A stretch of 64,000 nt of DNA, taken from contig NC_079515.1 in NCBI RefSeq assembly GCF_000801105.2, positions 39,751,920-39,815,919 on the forward strand. The letters run 5' to 3'. Numbering within the stretch: the stretch's first letter is position 1; each line of letters begins with the position of its first letter. The DNA is from Raphanus sativus (Eukaryota > Streptophyta > Magnoliopsida > Brassicales > Brassicaceae). The translations under genes were made by a program, and so were the position numbers. Under the pieces are notes generated by a model, which made no database searches, was not told where the DNA came from, and saw only the letters and a program-made list of their open reading frames with translations. This document shows positions 12,781 through 22,993 of the stretch, in pieces.

Positions 12781-13128
12781 TGTAACGCCCCGACCCGCCC
12801 ACGGCTAATGGGCCACCCACGCCCGCTCTCTCGGCCCGTGGGCCCCATCCCATCCGACGGTCGGTCGTTAATTTTCCAAGGCTCGAAATCATCGTTTACT
12901 GACCCTGCAATCACCACATGACCTTTCTCCGTGCTTTGGCCTCACTCGCACGCTATCGCGAATCACTTCCCGATAGGTCACCCATCCTTCCACTACTCCA
13001 GCTCAAGCACGCTTAACTCTGGAGTTCTTTCAGGATGTGCTCCGGAAAAGGTAAGTCAACTTTGGTGATATAGGTAGTCAAATCAATTCTCTTAAGCCTT
13101 TTCACATATCACAACTCGGGATGTTACA
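12781..13128 (-). repeat. Cassandra LTR (5' LTR in element orientation)
   Basis: 348 bp, colinear with the other LTR at a 453-bp offset, with four transition differences. Confidence 0.9.
12943..13063 (-). other. 5S rRNA-like segment in Cassandra LTR (copy 2)
   Basis: Same segment in the second LTR. The box C-like part reads GGATGGGTGACCT, one base closer to true 5S than copy 1. Confidence 0.8.
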
Positions 13129-13133
13129 CATTA

Positions 13134-14310
13134 TTTCCACAACAAGATCAAAAAAAAAAAATATATATATATACTATGAAAAAAATAGGAAGCAGAAATT
13201 TTGGTCAAAAGTATAAATTTATTCCCTATTTAACAAATGATCTATCATAATTATGTAAAACAAAAATTCAAAGTTCATTTAACTTTTTTTCGAATTTTAT
13301 TCTTTGTACATTGAAGATTGTGTTCTACACGATTTTAAGTGTTCCAAAAAGTTCTACAACATAAGCAAGTTGGTCCTTTTGTGTTTGGCTTATAAAGGAA
13401 TAAGGTGAATCTTTTTTTTTGTCAAATGGAATAAGGTGAACTCTTATTGGCTATTACATTATTCACATTTAATTCCCACCTGTAAATTCATTAACCTTTA
13501 CGTAGCAAAACAGAACAATATCAACCCTCTCCGAGTCTCCGTTCGTAACGTTAAATATAGTCTATGAAAAGCTAGAGTCTCCCCTGGCATAATGACTGGA
13601 CTGGTCTTGATTTGTATTAGTGACAATTCTATAAAGAGCCACAAAGGGATAATTCGATAGTATACTAATGCGGAGTTGGCCAGTGGTAAAAGATTTGTTA
13701 GTAGTTTTCTGCAACTCGGTTCGATGCGCGGCTATTTTACAAATCTAGAAGGTTGTGATAGAATGGTGAAAACATTCTTTTTTTCTTTTATAAAAAGATA
13801 TCAGTGAAAATTTGAACTAATATCTATAAATTCATTTATTTTTATTTTTTTGTGTGCACTACGCTCATTTAATCTAAAAAGTGTGTGTTTGTCGCCATTT
13901 GGTGGATGCCTTGCACTCTTGTAGTGCCGGTCTTGTGAGGGAAACTTCGGAAAAAAACATCTATGATCAACACTGAAGGACATAATTTTCAACTTTATAT
14001 ATATTCTGATGATATGAATTTACGTTATGAGATTATCGTGGTTTCAGGGTTGAGAGATTAATATGGATAATGCAAGACTCACAAGTTCAACTCGAATTTT
14101 AAAAGAAATATTAGACATATTTACCAAGTGACAATCTCATGTGTTTACTCATGTAAAGTTTTGGTTATCATCTACTCAATTTTCCAAATAATGAGAATTC
14201 TAACATTAAAACAAAAAAAGGTTTAGTAAACATTGTATGTTGACCAATAAAAATTTACCTTAGGTTATACACAAGTACAAATAGTAGCACGTTGACAAAG
14301 AAAGAGAGAA
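13134..14310. other. Intergenic, no supported gene
   Basis: AT-rich spacer between the TRIM and the first copia element. Short reading frames show no family signature. Confidence 0.4.
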
Positions 14311-14315
14311 CAAAT

Positions 14316-14459
14316 TATTAGGTGTTATAGTATTGTATACTTGTAAATGAGCAGTTAGAGTAGCAGTTAGAGTAGTGATAATTAATCTTGTATATAAGGA
14401 ACATATTGTACATTCATTAATCTTAATGAAGATATTTCCATTTCACTCTGTTTCTATTA
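14316..14459 (+). repeat. Left LTR of first copia element
   Basis: 144 bp, starting TATTAGGTGTTATAG and ending TTTCTATTA, identical to the right LTR. The ends are set by the flanking CAAAT duplication and the adjoining primer-binding site. Confidence 0.93.
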
Positions 14460-14738
14460 TGGTATCAGAGCGAGTGAGCTGAGCTCACTGATCCGATCTC
14501 TAACCGTCGATCTCCGATCACTGCTCCGCCGTCTTCATTCACTTTCCGATCATCGCTTTCTCTTTCCGTTGTCGCTCTCTCTCAACGACGACTTCTCTTC
14601 GATTCATCTCTTCTTCCGCATCTCGCCATCTTGGTTATCCCCTTCACGACTCGAGCTCTCCGATCTCTCTGATCTCTCGAATCGATTCGATCATCCCTAT
14701 CATCCGCTTCTTCTTCTTCGATCATATCATCCACAACT

Positions 14739-17700
14739 ATGGGAAAGAGAAAGTGTGCTTCCAAATACAGGAGCTCAACTCCTGATCGCGAATCTCCGAC
14801 TCATCGCGATTCATCTCCAGCTTCCGATCTCCGTCGCGAAGCTTCTGGATCTTCAAATCGAGCTGCTAACCTACCTTCTTCAGATAATCCAGCTGTGATT
14901 CGTTCCACTAAACCGTTTGAGGTATCTAACTCTCCGGATAACATTCATAGCCCTTACTTTCTTCATAGTTCAGATCACCCTGGCTTAGTTCTAGCATCTG
15001 AGGCTTTAGATGGAACGAACTATAGCATCTGGACTATAGCTATGACTACGAGTTTAGAGGCAAAGAACAAGCTAGGATTTATCGATGGATCTATTGCTAT
15101 GCCTGTTGATACTGATCCTTTCTACAAGATCTGGTGTCGTTGCAACAGTATGGTCAAATCTTGGCTTCTTAACAGCGTTTCAAAGCAGATTTACACAAGT
15201 GTGTTGTATTTCAAAGCTGCATCTGATATATGGAATGATCTTCACACTCGGTTCCACAAATCTAATCTGCCACGACTGTACAAGCTCCGTCATCAACTAC
15301 ACTCACTTCGTCAAGGTAGCATGGATCTCTCCTCGTATCATACCAAGACGCAATCATTGTGGGAAGAACTCAACAGTCTGAACGCTCCAGCTCATACTAT
15401 TGAAGGTCTTATGGCACAGAATGAGAGTAACAGAGTCATTGACTTCCTTATGGGACTCAATGACAGTTATGATCACATCCGTAGTCAGATTCTCATGAAG
15501 AAGTCCCTTCCATCTCTGTCTGAAGTCTTCAATATTCTCGATCAAGAAGATAGTCAACGTTCTGCAAGAACTACTTCTCAGACTTCTGTTGATGCTAGCA
15601 CGTTTCAGGTATCTTCTTATGGGAAGCCTCGTCCGGTTTGCACTCATTGCAAAGGTGTTGGACATGTTGTTGATAGATGCTACAAGATCCATGGTTATCC
15701 ACCAGGTCTTAAAGCACGAGGCAGAACTTATCCACCAAAGAATACAGCCTCTCAACATGGTCAAGCTTCTGCAAATGCTATCATCTCTGAGTCACCAGAC
15801 GTGAAACAGTCTACTTCTGTGACTGCAAATGCTACCTCTCCGATACCTTCTACTCTCAGCTCTGAGCAACTGCAACAGTTCATCGCGTACTTCAGTGCTC
15901 AACTCCAAGACCAGAGCCATACATCAACATCAAATGGACTTCTTCCTTCTCCTTCAGCTGTATCAGAGGCTTGCAAAGCGACTGGTACTTTCCTACCTCT
16001 ATATACTTTTTCTCTCATTGGCATGCCTTCAGCTCTCTCTTCCGGAAATGCTTTAGTTTCAAGTGACTCTTGGGTAATAGATTCCGGTGCTACTCACCAT
16101 GTTAGTCATAATAGATCCTTATTCACCCACATTAAACCCCTCCTCAATACCTTTGTCACTTTACCCACTGGAAACTCTGTGAGCATTATTGGTATAGGTC
16201 CTATTCGTCTTAGTGATAATATAACATTGAAAAATGTGTTGTTCATTCCTCAATTTCGTTTCAATTTACTGAGTGTTAGTTCCTTTACTAGAGATACTGA
16301 ATCAATGGTTGGCTTCACTTCTAGTACTTGTTTCATACAGGATCTTACACGGGAGTTGATGATTGGCAAGGGTAGACAGATTTACAATCTATATGTGCTT
16401 GATTCAGGTTCTCTTATTCCTGTCCCTTTTCATAATAGTCAGAATAATGCGGTTTGTGCATCTGTTATAGACAATCATATTTGGCACTCTCGGTTAGGTC
16501 ATCCTTCTATGGATAAAATTGCTTCATTGTCTAAGATTTTACCATTGAATAAAACCAAGAAAATTGATCCTTTTCATTGCTCTATTTGTCATCAAGCTAA
16601 ACAAAAGCGTCTCTCTTTTCCTTCTGATAATCATATTAGTGATGCTTGTTTTGACTTGATTCATATTGATGTTTGGGGTCCGTTTTCTGTTCGAACTCAT
16701 GAAGGTTATAGGTATTTTTTAACCATCGTTGATGATCATAGTCGTGCAACTTGGATTTACATGTTAAAAGCCAAATCTGATGTCTTGACTGAATTCCCTG
16801 CTTTCATCAAAATGATTGAAACTCAATTTCGTGCAAAAATTAAAGCTGTTAGGACTGATAATGCTCCTGAGTTGACCTTTGGTTCTTTATTCAAAGACAA
16901 AGGTATCCTTTCCTATCATTCATGCCCTGAAACCCCTCAACAGAACTCAGTTGTAGAAAGGAAACACCAACACATCTTAAATGTGGCTAGATCCCTTCTA
17001 TTCCAATCCAACATACCTTTAGTGTACTGGGGGGAATGCATAATGTCAGCAGTGTTTCTTATCAACCGTATACCCTCCCCTGTCCTTAAAAACAAATCTC
17101 CTTACCAAATCCTTATGAACAAGCTCCCTGATTACCATTCCCTTAGAAGTTTTGGTTGCCTTTGTTACAAAAGTACTTCTCCCACAGGTAGAACCAAATT
17201 TGATCCCCGGGCTGACGCTTGTGTTTTCTTAGGATATCCTTCGGGTTACAAGGGTTATAGAGTTCTTGATCTTGAAACTAATAGCATTTCCATTTCTCGG
17301 CATGTCATATTCCATGAAACAATCTTTCCTTTTGCGGATTCCTCTCTTTCTGATGCCGCAAAAGCTTTATTTCCTCGTCTTGCTCACATCGATGACTCTG
17401 TACCTTCTGTACCGTCATCTTCTGGTGAAACATCAGGCAATGCCTCTTCACCCTCTGATGCAGGTTTGCCTTCTGCAACTGCATCTCGGTTACGAAAGAA
17501 ACCAACTTACTTGCAAGACTATTTGTGCAATTCAGTTCACTCTTTCTATCCAATCTCCGACTTTCTCTCTTATCAAAAGCTTTCTTCTTCTCATTTTTCT
17601 TTTATAAATTCCTCTGTTCTCACAACTCCTTCCTCTTTTAAAGAAGCGAAGAAGTCCAAATTCTGGTGTAAGGCTGTGGACGACGAGTTTGACTCTTTAG

Positions 17701-19175
17701 AAAACCTTGATACTTGGTCAGTTTGCTCTCTGCCTGATGGTAAGAAGACTATTGGATGTCGTTGGCTTTTTAAACTAAAACTCAACGCAGATGGGTCAGT
17801 TGAGCGACCTAAAGGTCGTGTCGTCGCCAAAGGCTACACTCAACAAGAGGGTGTTGATTTTGTGGATACATTTTCTCCTGTAGCCAAGATGGTTACTGTC
17901 AAGATGCTACTCGCTTTAGCAGCTAAGAAGAAATGGTTTCTTCATCAACTTGACATCTCTAGTGCGTTTCTCAATGGCGATCTGTCTGAGGAAATCTATA
18001 TGGATTTTCCAGAAGGATATGCAGAGAGAAAGGGGGACAATCTTCCACAAAACGCTGTTCTTAAACTCAAGAAATCTATCTACGGGCTTAAGCAGGCTTC
18101 GAGACAATGGTTCTTGAAATTTTCCTCTACTCTTATGACTATGGGATTTGAAAAGATCAATGGTGATCACACATTGTTTTGGTCTTATTCTGCTGGTGTC
18201 TTTCTCATGGTATTGGTTTACGTTGACGATATCATCATCGCCAGCAACTCTGATCCCTCTGTGACTTCTCTCATCTCGAAGCTCTCTACTTGCTTCAAGC
18301 TTCGTGATCTCGGTCAACCTAAGTATTTTCTGGGTATTGAAATAGCTCGTTCAAGTTCAGGAATCTCCCTCTGTCAACACAAATACATTCTTGAGCTTCT
18401 CACTGATGCTGGTCTCCTCGACTGTAGACCATCATCTATTCCGATGGATCCAAGCATCAAGCTGTCTTCTGAAGATGGTGACTTACTTACTGATGCAGAA
18501 TCTTATCGTCGTTTGGTTGGGAAACTGCTTTACCTTACTATAACGCGACCTGATATATGCTTTGCGGTTCATAAGCTTTGTCAATATTCATCAGCTCCGC
18601 GTGTTCCTCATTTTAAAGCAGCTCTTAAGATTCTACATTATCTCAAAGGAACCATTGGACAGAGTCTTTTCTACCCTGCTGATGATGACTTTCAGATCAA
18701 AGCGTTTTGCGATGCAGATTGGTCTAACTGCCCTGACTCTCGGCGTTCTATCTCGGGCTTCTGCATCTTCATTGGCAATTCGTTGATATCATGGAAATCA
18801 AAGAAGCAGGATGTAGTTTCTCATTCGTCTGCTGAGGCAGAATATCGTTCTATGGCATTCACGTCTAAAGAAATCATGTGGATCTCTCGTATGGTTAATG
18901 ACTTGCAGGTTGCTCCTCCTACTGTACCTGTTCTATACTGTGATAGCACGGCAGCTCTTCACATCGCCAAGAACCCCGTCTTTCACGAGCGAACCAAACA
19001 CATCGAGCGAGACTGTCATTCCATACGCGAGAAGATCATAGCTGGTCAGCTCAAGACACTTCATGTGAGATCTGAGAATCAGCTTGCAGATCCTTTCACC
19101 AAAGCTCTATATCCTACTCTGTTTCACAAGTATATGTCCAAGATGGGTTTTCATGGACTTCTAACGCCATCTTGA
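14739..19175 (+). CDS. Copia polyprotein (GAG-PR-IN-RT-RNase H), 1478 aa
   Basis: Single open frame. In order: GAG (UBN2-like) over the first 300 residues; a zinc knuckle starting at C301 (CTHCKGVGHVVDRC); the aspartic protease motif DSGATHH at 448; the integrase zinc-binding start HSRLGHP near 583 and DVWGPF core start; reverse transcriptase with YVDD at 1161; and RNase H with DADW at about 1325. The order protease-integrase-RT is that of copia, not gypsy. All catalytic motifs seen are intact and there is no internal stop. The frame ends 7 bp before the right LTR. The chosen ATG lies about 280 bp downstream of the left LTR. Confidence 0.95.
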   Translation: MGKRKCASKYRSSTPDRESPTHRDSSPASDLRREASGSSNRAANLPSSDNPAVIRSTKPFEVSNSPDNIHSPYFLHSSDHPGLVLASEALDGTNYSIWTIAMTTSLEAKNKLGFIDGSIAMPVDTDPFYKIWCRCNSMVKSWLLNSVSKQIYTSVLYFKAASDIWNDLHTRFHKSNLPRLYKLRHQLHSLRQGSMDLSSYHTKTQSLWEELNSLNAPAHTIEGLMAQNESNRVIDFLMGLNDSYDHIRSQILMKKSLPSLSEVFNILDQEDSQRSARTTSQTSVDASTFQVSSYGKPRPVCTHCKGVGHVVDRCYKIHGYPPGLKARGRTYPPKNTASQHGQASANAIISESPDVKQSTSVTANATSPIPSTLSSEQLQQFIAYFSAQLQDQSHTSTSNGLLPSPSAVSEACKATGTFLPLYTFSLIGMPSALSSGNALVSSDSWVIDSGATHHVSHNRSLFTHIKPLLNTFVTLPTGNSVSIIGIGPIRLSDNITLKNVLFIPQFRFNLLSVSSFTRDTESMVGFTSSTCFIQDLTRELMIGKGRQIYNLYVLDSGSLIPVPFHNSQNNAVCASVIDNHIWHSRLGHPSMDKIASLSKILPLNKTKKIDPFHCSICHQAKQKRLSFPSDNHISDACFDLIHIDVWGPFSVRTHEGYRYFLTIVDDHSRATWIYMLKAKSDVLTEFPAFIKMIETQFRAKIKAVRTDNAPELTFGSLFKDKGILSYHSCPETPQQNSVVERKHQHILNVARSLLFQSNIPLVYWGECIMSAVFLINRIPSPVLKNKSPYQILMNKLPDYHSLRSFGCLCYKSTSPTGRTKFDPRADACVFLGYPSGYKGYRVLDLETNSISISRHVIFHETIFPFADSSLSDAAKALFPRLAHIDDSVPSVPSSSGETSGNASSPSDAGLPSATASRLRKKPTYLQDYLCNSVHSFYPISDFLSYQKLSSSHFSFINSSVLTTPSSFKEAKKSKFWCKAVDDEFDSLENLDTWSVCSLPDGKKTIGCRWLFKLKLNADGSVERPKGRVVAKGYTQQEGVDFVDTFSPVAKMVTVKMLLALAAKKKWFLHQLDISSAFLNGDLSEEIYMDFPEGYAERKGDNLPQNAVLKLKKSIYGLKQASRQWFLKFSSTLMTMGFEKINGDHTLFWSYSAGVFLMVLVYVDDIIIASNSDPSVTSLISKLSTCFKLRDLGQPKYFLGIEIARSSSGISLCQHKYILELLTDAGLLDCRPSSIPMDPSIKLSSEDGDLLTDAESYRRLVGKLLYLTITRPDICFAVHKLCQYSSAPRVPHFKAALKILHYLKGTIGQSLFYPADDDFQIKAFCDADWSNCPDSRRSISGFCIFIGNSLISWKSKKQDVVSHSSAEAEYRSMAFTSKEIMWISRMVNDLQVAPPTVPVLYCDSTAALHIAKNPVFHERTKHIERDCHSIREKIIAGQLKTLHVRSENQLADPFTKALYPTLFHKYMSKMGFHGLLTPS

Positions 19176-19182
19176 GGGGGAC

Positions 19183-19326
19183 TATTAGGTGTTATAGTAT
19201 TGTATACTTGTAAATGAGCAGTTAGAGTAGCAGTTAGAGTAGTGATAATTAATCTTGTATATAAGGAACATATTGTACATTCATTAATCTTAATGAAGAT
19301 ATTTCCATTTCACTCTGTTTCTATTA
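19183..19326 (+). repeat. Right LTR of first copia element
   Basis: 144 bp, identical to the left LTR, preceded by the purine tract. Confidence 0.93.
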
Positions 19327-19331
19327 CAAAT

Positions 19332-19735
19332 GGCATATAAGATGACTTTTACAAGTTAAACGCCATCAATCTGGTTTTATCTAATCAAACTTTCAAACAA
19401 AATAAAAGATGCAAGTTGAATTATTTATCCATAGTACTAATAAAAAAGCTTTAAATGTGAAATTCAGAACAGAGAGATTGGACCACAATAAATTAGTAAT
19501 AATCATATGTTATTACTCGTGACAAAAAAAAATGATATGTTATTATAAATTAAAAGAAATTCCATCTTTAGCCCGCGGACTTTTGAATACCAATGTCAAG
19601 GCTGCACGAAACCAATCTGGAAAATCAGACATTGAAACAGAAGACTCTTGTCTCTTTGTTTTTCTTCTATATATACACACGGTAATATCAAAGGCCAAAG
19701 AGATTTAATTACAAAGATCGAGATCTACTTCAGAA
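19332..19735. other. Promoter region of the WRKY58-like gene
   Basis: About 400 bp between the copia element and the WRKY start codon. A TATA-like run lies at 19668-19675. The copia insertion has therefore landed close to this promoter. Confidence 0.45.
19668..19675 (+). promoter_or_regulatory. Probable TATA box of the WRKY58-like gene
   Basis: TATATATA 60 bp upstream of the WRKY start codon, a distance that fits a short 5' leader. Confidence 0.45.
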
Positions 19736-22166
19736 ATGGCGCTGGAGGACGATGTAACTTCGATGAGAACGACGACGTTAGTGGCTCCAACAAGACCCAC
19801 GATTACAGTTCCGCATAGACCACCGGCGATCGAAACGGCGGCGTATCTCTTTGGCGGTGGAGATGGGCTTAGTCTGAGCCCAGGTCCACTTTCTTTTGTC
19901 TCGTCTTTGTTCGTTGATAGCTTCCCTGACGTCCTGACGCCGGATACTCAAAGGACAGCATCGTTTTCTCAGCTTCTTGCCGGAGCTATCTCGGTGTCTC
20001 CAGGCGGAGGCGGAGGACGTTCGACGGCGGGGATGTTCGCTGGAGGAAGTACGATGTTTACAATTCCTTCGGGTTTGAGCCCTTCTAGTCTTCTTACCTC
20101 TCCCATGTTTTTCCCTCCTCAGGTAATCAATTAAACTTTTTTTCTTCGGCTTTGGTCAGGTCATTAATTATTTATAAACTTATGATTAAATGATAAACTA
20201 AATCCTCTTTTTGTTCTACTAGTTGTTACTGATATTTATTGAATTAACCCAATTACTAAATATATATAAGTTTATGATTCACATTTATAGAACTTTTTTT
20301 TTGAGCAACCATTTATAGAAGTTCATGTAAATATCTTGGTTTATCTTAAAACTGATCCATTCAAGTCTACGAAGTTGATAATCTTCTTGGATATTGTTAG
20401 TAGTATACATTTTTCATATACTTTTCTTTCTCCTTAATAGTATTAATTAAATCCCTAGTATGATACCCCTAATGCAGCAGTCACCACGTCAGACCAGCCT
20501 TGTCCAACCGCAACGACCAGACTCATTTCCTAACCAGATGCCGCCATCGACATCCACGGCCGTCCATGACCGTCAGTGTTTTGAAGTTTCGCAAGCTGAT
20601 CATAGAGCTAGAAACCATTATAGTAATCTTGCGAATAACAACAATAATAACCGGTCATATAACGTAGTGAACGTTGATAAACCGGCGGATGACGGTTATA
20701 ACTGGAGGAAGTACGGCCAAAAGCCGATCAAAGGGTGTGAATATCCGAGGAGTTATTACAAATGCACTCAGGTTAATTGTCCGGTTAAGAAGAAAGTTGA
20801 ACGGTCATCAGATGGACAAATCACTCAGATAATTTACAAAGGTCAGCATGATCATGAGAAACCTCAAAACCGTCGTGGTGGTGCTGGTGGTGCCAGAAAT
20901 TCCGGTGAAATTGGTGATATTCATTACATTGGTGGTTCAGGACAGATGATGGAGTCTAGTGATGATAGTGGTTATGGTAAGGATCATAATAACGATACTG
21001 ATGATGACGATCTTCCGGCGTCAAAGATAAGGTATATATAGTAGAAAGAGCATTCATTTATATATTCTTTCCGTTTTATAATATTTCATGTTTTACTTTA
21101 GTGCACAAAAATTAAATAATTTATATTTTTCTAAAAAATATTTTAAAGCTATAATTTTAAAATTAGTTAATTAATTATAAAAAATATTGTAAAATTTAAT
21201 AAGTTGAATCAGTTTCTAATAAAACTAAAGTTAATTTTAAAATTCTAAAACTTATGTAAACTGAAATAAAATATTCTTTCTAAAACATCGTATATATTGA
21301 AACATATAATAAAATGATATCCATGACATGTATAATATTCCAATAGTAATTGCCAAAGCTAGCCGTATATTGCAGCTGCAGCCTACAGATTATTTGTACA
21401 AGTCAAGATTTCAAACCATGATACATATAGATGACTGAAATTTTTCCTACATACATATTAAACATAATATATGATCAGTTCGTAGTATAGCCGTCCTAAC
21501 AAAATTAATAGTTTGAGTTTCGGTTTGTGGTATCCATTCGATTGATTGAAAATATTGGGATTGTAGAAAAACTGACGGTGGTGTGTCGACGACTCACCGG
21601 TCGGTGACCGAGCCGAAAATCGTCGTTCAGACAAGAAGTGAAGTCGACCTTCTCGACGATGGTTATAGGTGGCGCAAGTATGGACAAAAAGTAGTCAAAG
21701 GAAATCCCCATCCAAGGTAATATTTAGGGTTACTGAGTTTCATATACCGAGTGCTGGCTGTTATAGTATGGTTACATAAAACTGAGACCATATATAAATA
21801 TATTAAATATGGTATGTATTGCTTCATTTACTTTTTATCTGTTGACGATATTCCTTTTATTTTGGTAATACTAGGAGCTATTATAAATGTACAACGTCGA
21901 ATTGTACGGTCCGTAAACATGTAGAGAGAGCTTCAACTGATGTGAAGGCTGTCATTACAACTTACGAAGGTAAACATAACCACGACGTCCCTGCCCCTAG
22001 AAACGGCACGGCCGCAGCAACCTCAAACACGGCGGGAACTTCCGACCACCACCGTATGACATCAATGTCGGGGAATATGCAACAACATATGCGTTTCGCT
22101 AACACCAATATTACAGGCCAGTCTCCGGTTCTTTTGAGATTGAAAGAAGAAGAAAATAACTACTAA
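19736..22166 (+). CDS. WRKY58: Group I WRKY transcription factor (WRKY58-like)
   Basis: Four exons, 19736-20122, 20478-21031, 21567-21716 and 21875-22166, give 460 aa. Two WRKY domains are present: WRKYGQK starting at W205 and again at W349. Each is followed by a C2H2 zinc site (CTQVNC ... HDH, and CTTSNC ... HNH), which defines group I. The intron inside the C-terminal domain falls at the conserved PR-SYYKC position. The N-terminus has Ser/Pro-rich stretches (SFSQLLAGA) typical of group I factors. The protein would bind W-boxes in the nucleus. Position before the CDK-like kinase matches Arabidopsis At3g01080. The introns are AT-rich, the largest (536 bp) separating the two domains. The first copia element sits about 400 bp upstream. 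Confidence 0.93.
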
Positions 22167-22634
22167 TTGACTTTTAAACAGAGGAATTCGAGATTGATTT
22201 AGCCGCTCGATACTACTTGACTTGTAACATGTGTGATGTGAGCATGCTTGACTAATGAAATGAAAATCAAAACCTCTAATAAATTTTTGTTTCTTTTGCT
22301 CTTGAATTGTGATTTTTTTTTGTATTTAATTATTGATTGAGGATATGAAAATATATGTAAATTATTAAAGATGACAGTATTTGTCTTTCTTGCCTCTTTC
22401 TCTTCCAAAGATTAAGGAGAATTGTCTATTTCTCCGTAATTATCTCTCTATTGATTCAGGTTCTCTATTTTATATCTAAAACTAATTTCCTTTTAACTTC
22501 TTTTTTTTGTTTTTTTGCTCATTTTCAATGGTCTAATGCGGGGATTGTCCTCCCTGCGTTGGACCCGTTTACCCGACCCGGGTCGATACTCACGTCGTCT
22601 GGAAACTCTCCTCTGATTATTATAACTTCATTAT
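22167..22634. other. WRKY 3' UTR and promoter of the CDK-like kinase gene
   Basis: AT-rich spacer. No further element is recognised. Confidence 0.4.
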
Positions 22635-22756
22635 ATGGGTTGCTTCAACTCCAAGCATTCTTCTCCAGCTGGTCCTCCACGCCATCTCCGCCGCCGTTTA
22701 GACGCAGCCGTCCACCGAAGAAATCCCCAAAACAACCACAATCGTCATGTTCTTCC

Positions 22757-22993
22757 TATAGAATAACAAGAAGTTGGTAATAAGAAGTCCTTCTCTTATT
22801 CAATATATCAAAGCTTCAACCACAACACAATATGAGCTTTCAATCACAAAACACACATATGTCAGTCCATCGACATATCAATATTTATAGTTAATAGAAA
22901 TCCTAAACCAAACACACAAAGGTAAGTTAAACAACTTCCTAATCACTAAGGACTTCTATAACTTGGTCGCTAAGTTATTCAAGCTTATCAACA
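22757..22993 (-). repeat. LTR of second copia element (3' in element orientation)
   Basis: 237 bp, identical to the LTR at 27124-27360. The final residues of the polyprotein frame overlap its edge. Confidence 0.94.

Larger units (their letters stand above)
12328..13128 (-). mobile_element. Cassandra-type TRIM retrotransposon with 5S rRNA-like LTRs
   Basis: Complete element: two 348-bp direct repeats (12328-12675 and 12781-13128) around a 105-bp interior, flanked by the 5-bp target duplication CATTA (12323-12327 and 13129-13133). On the minus strand, a primer-binding site complementary to initiator tRNA-Met (TGGTATCAGAGC, 12767-12778) lies two bases inside one LTR. A purine tract (GAGAGGGGGTGAAT, 12676-12689) abuts the other. 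No protein is encoded, as in TRIMs. The LTRs carry a 5S rRNA-like segment, the hallmark of Cassandra elements. The two LTRs differ at four positions, all transitions, so insertion is not brand new. Confidence 0.9.
14316..19326 (+). mobile_element. Intact Ty1/copia retrotransposon with identical 144-bp LTRs
   Basis: LTRs at 14316-14459 and 19183-19326 are identical base for base. The target duplication is CAAAT (14311-14315 and 19327-19331). The primer-binding site TGGTATCAGAGC (14460-14471) follows the left LTR directly. The purine tract TTGAGGGGGAC (about 19172-19182) precedes the right LTR. One uninterrupted polyprotein frame fills the interior. Identical LTRs plus an intact frame mean a very recent insertion that may still be mobile. 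The LTRs are unusually short for a copia element. Confidence 0.95.

Noticed and set aside
12159..12917. Two open frames sharing an identical protein stretch on the minus strand
   Set aside because: Both fall across the Cassandra LTRs. The identity comes from the LTR repeat, not from genes.
12490..13063. Possible 5S rRNA genes
   Set aside because: The 5S-like stretches are inside retrotransposon LTRs and diverge from a working 5S gene. Annotated as a Cassandra domain instead.
14460..14471. tRNA-like motif
   Set aside because: It is the primer-binding site complementary to initiator tRNA-Met, not a tRNA gene. No cloverleaf is present.
14569..14898. Serine/leucine-rich open frame in the copia leader
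   Set aside because: It overlaps the start of the polyprotein in another frame and has no domain.
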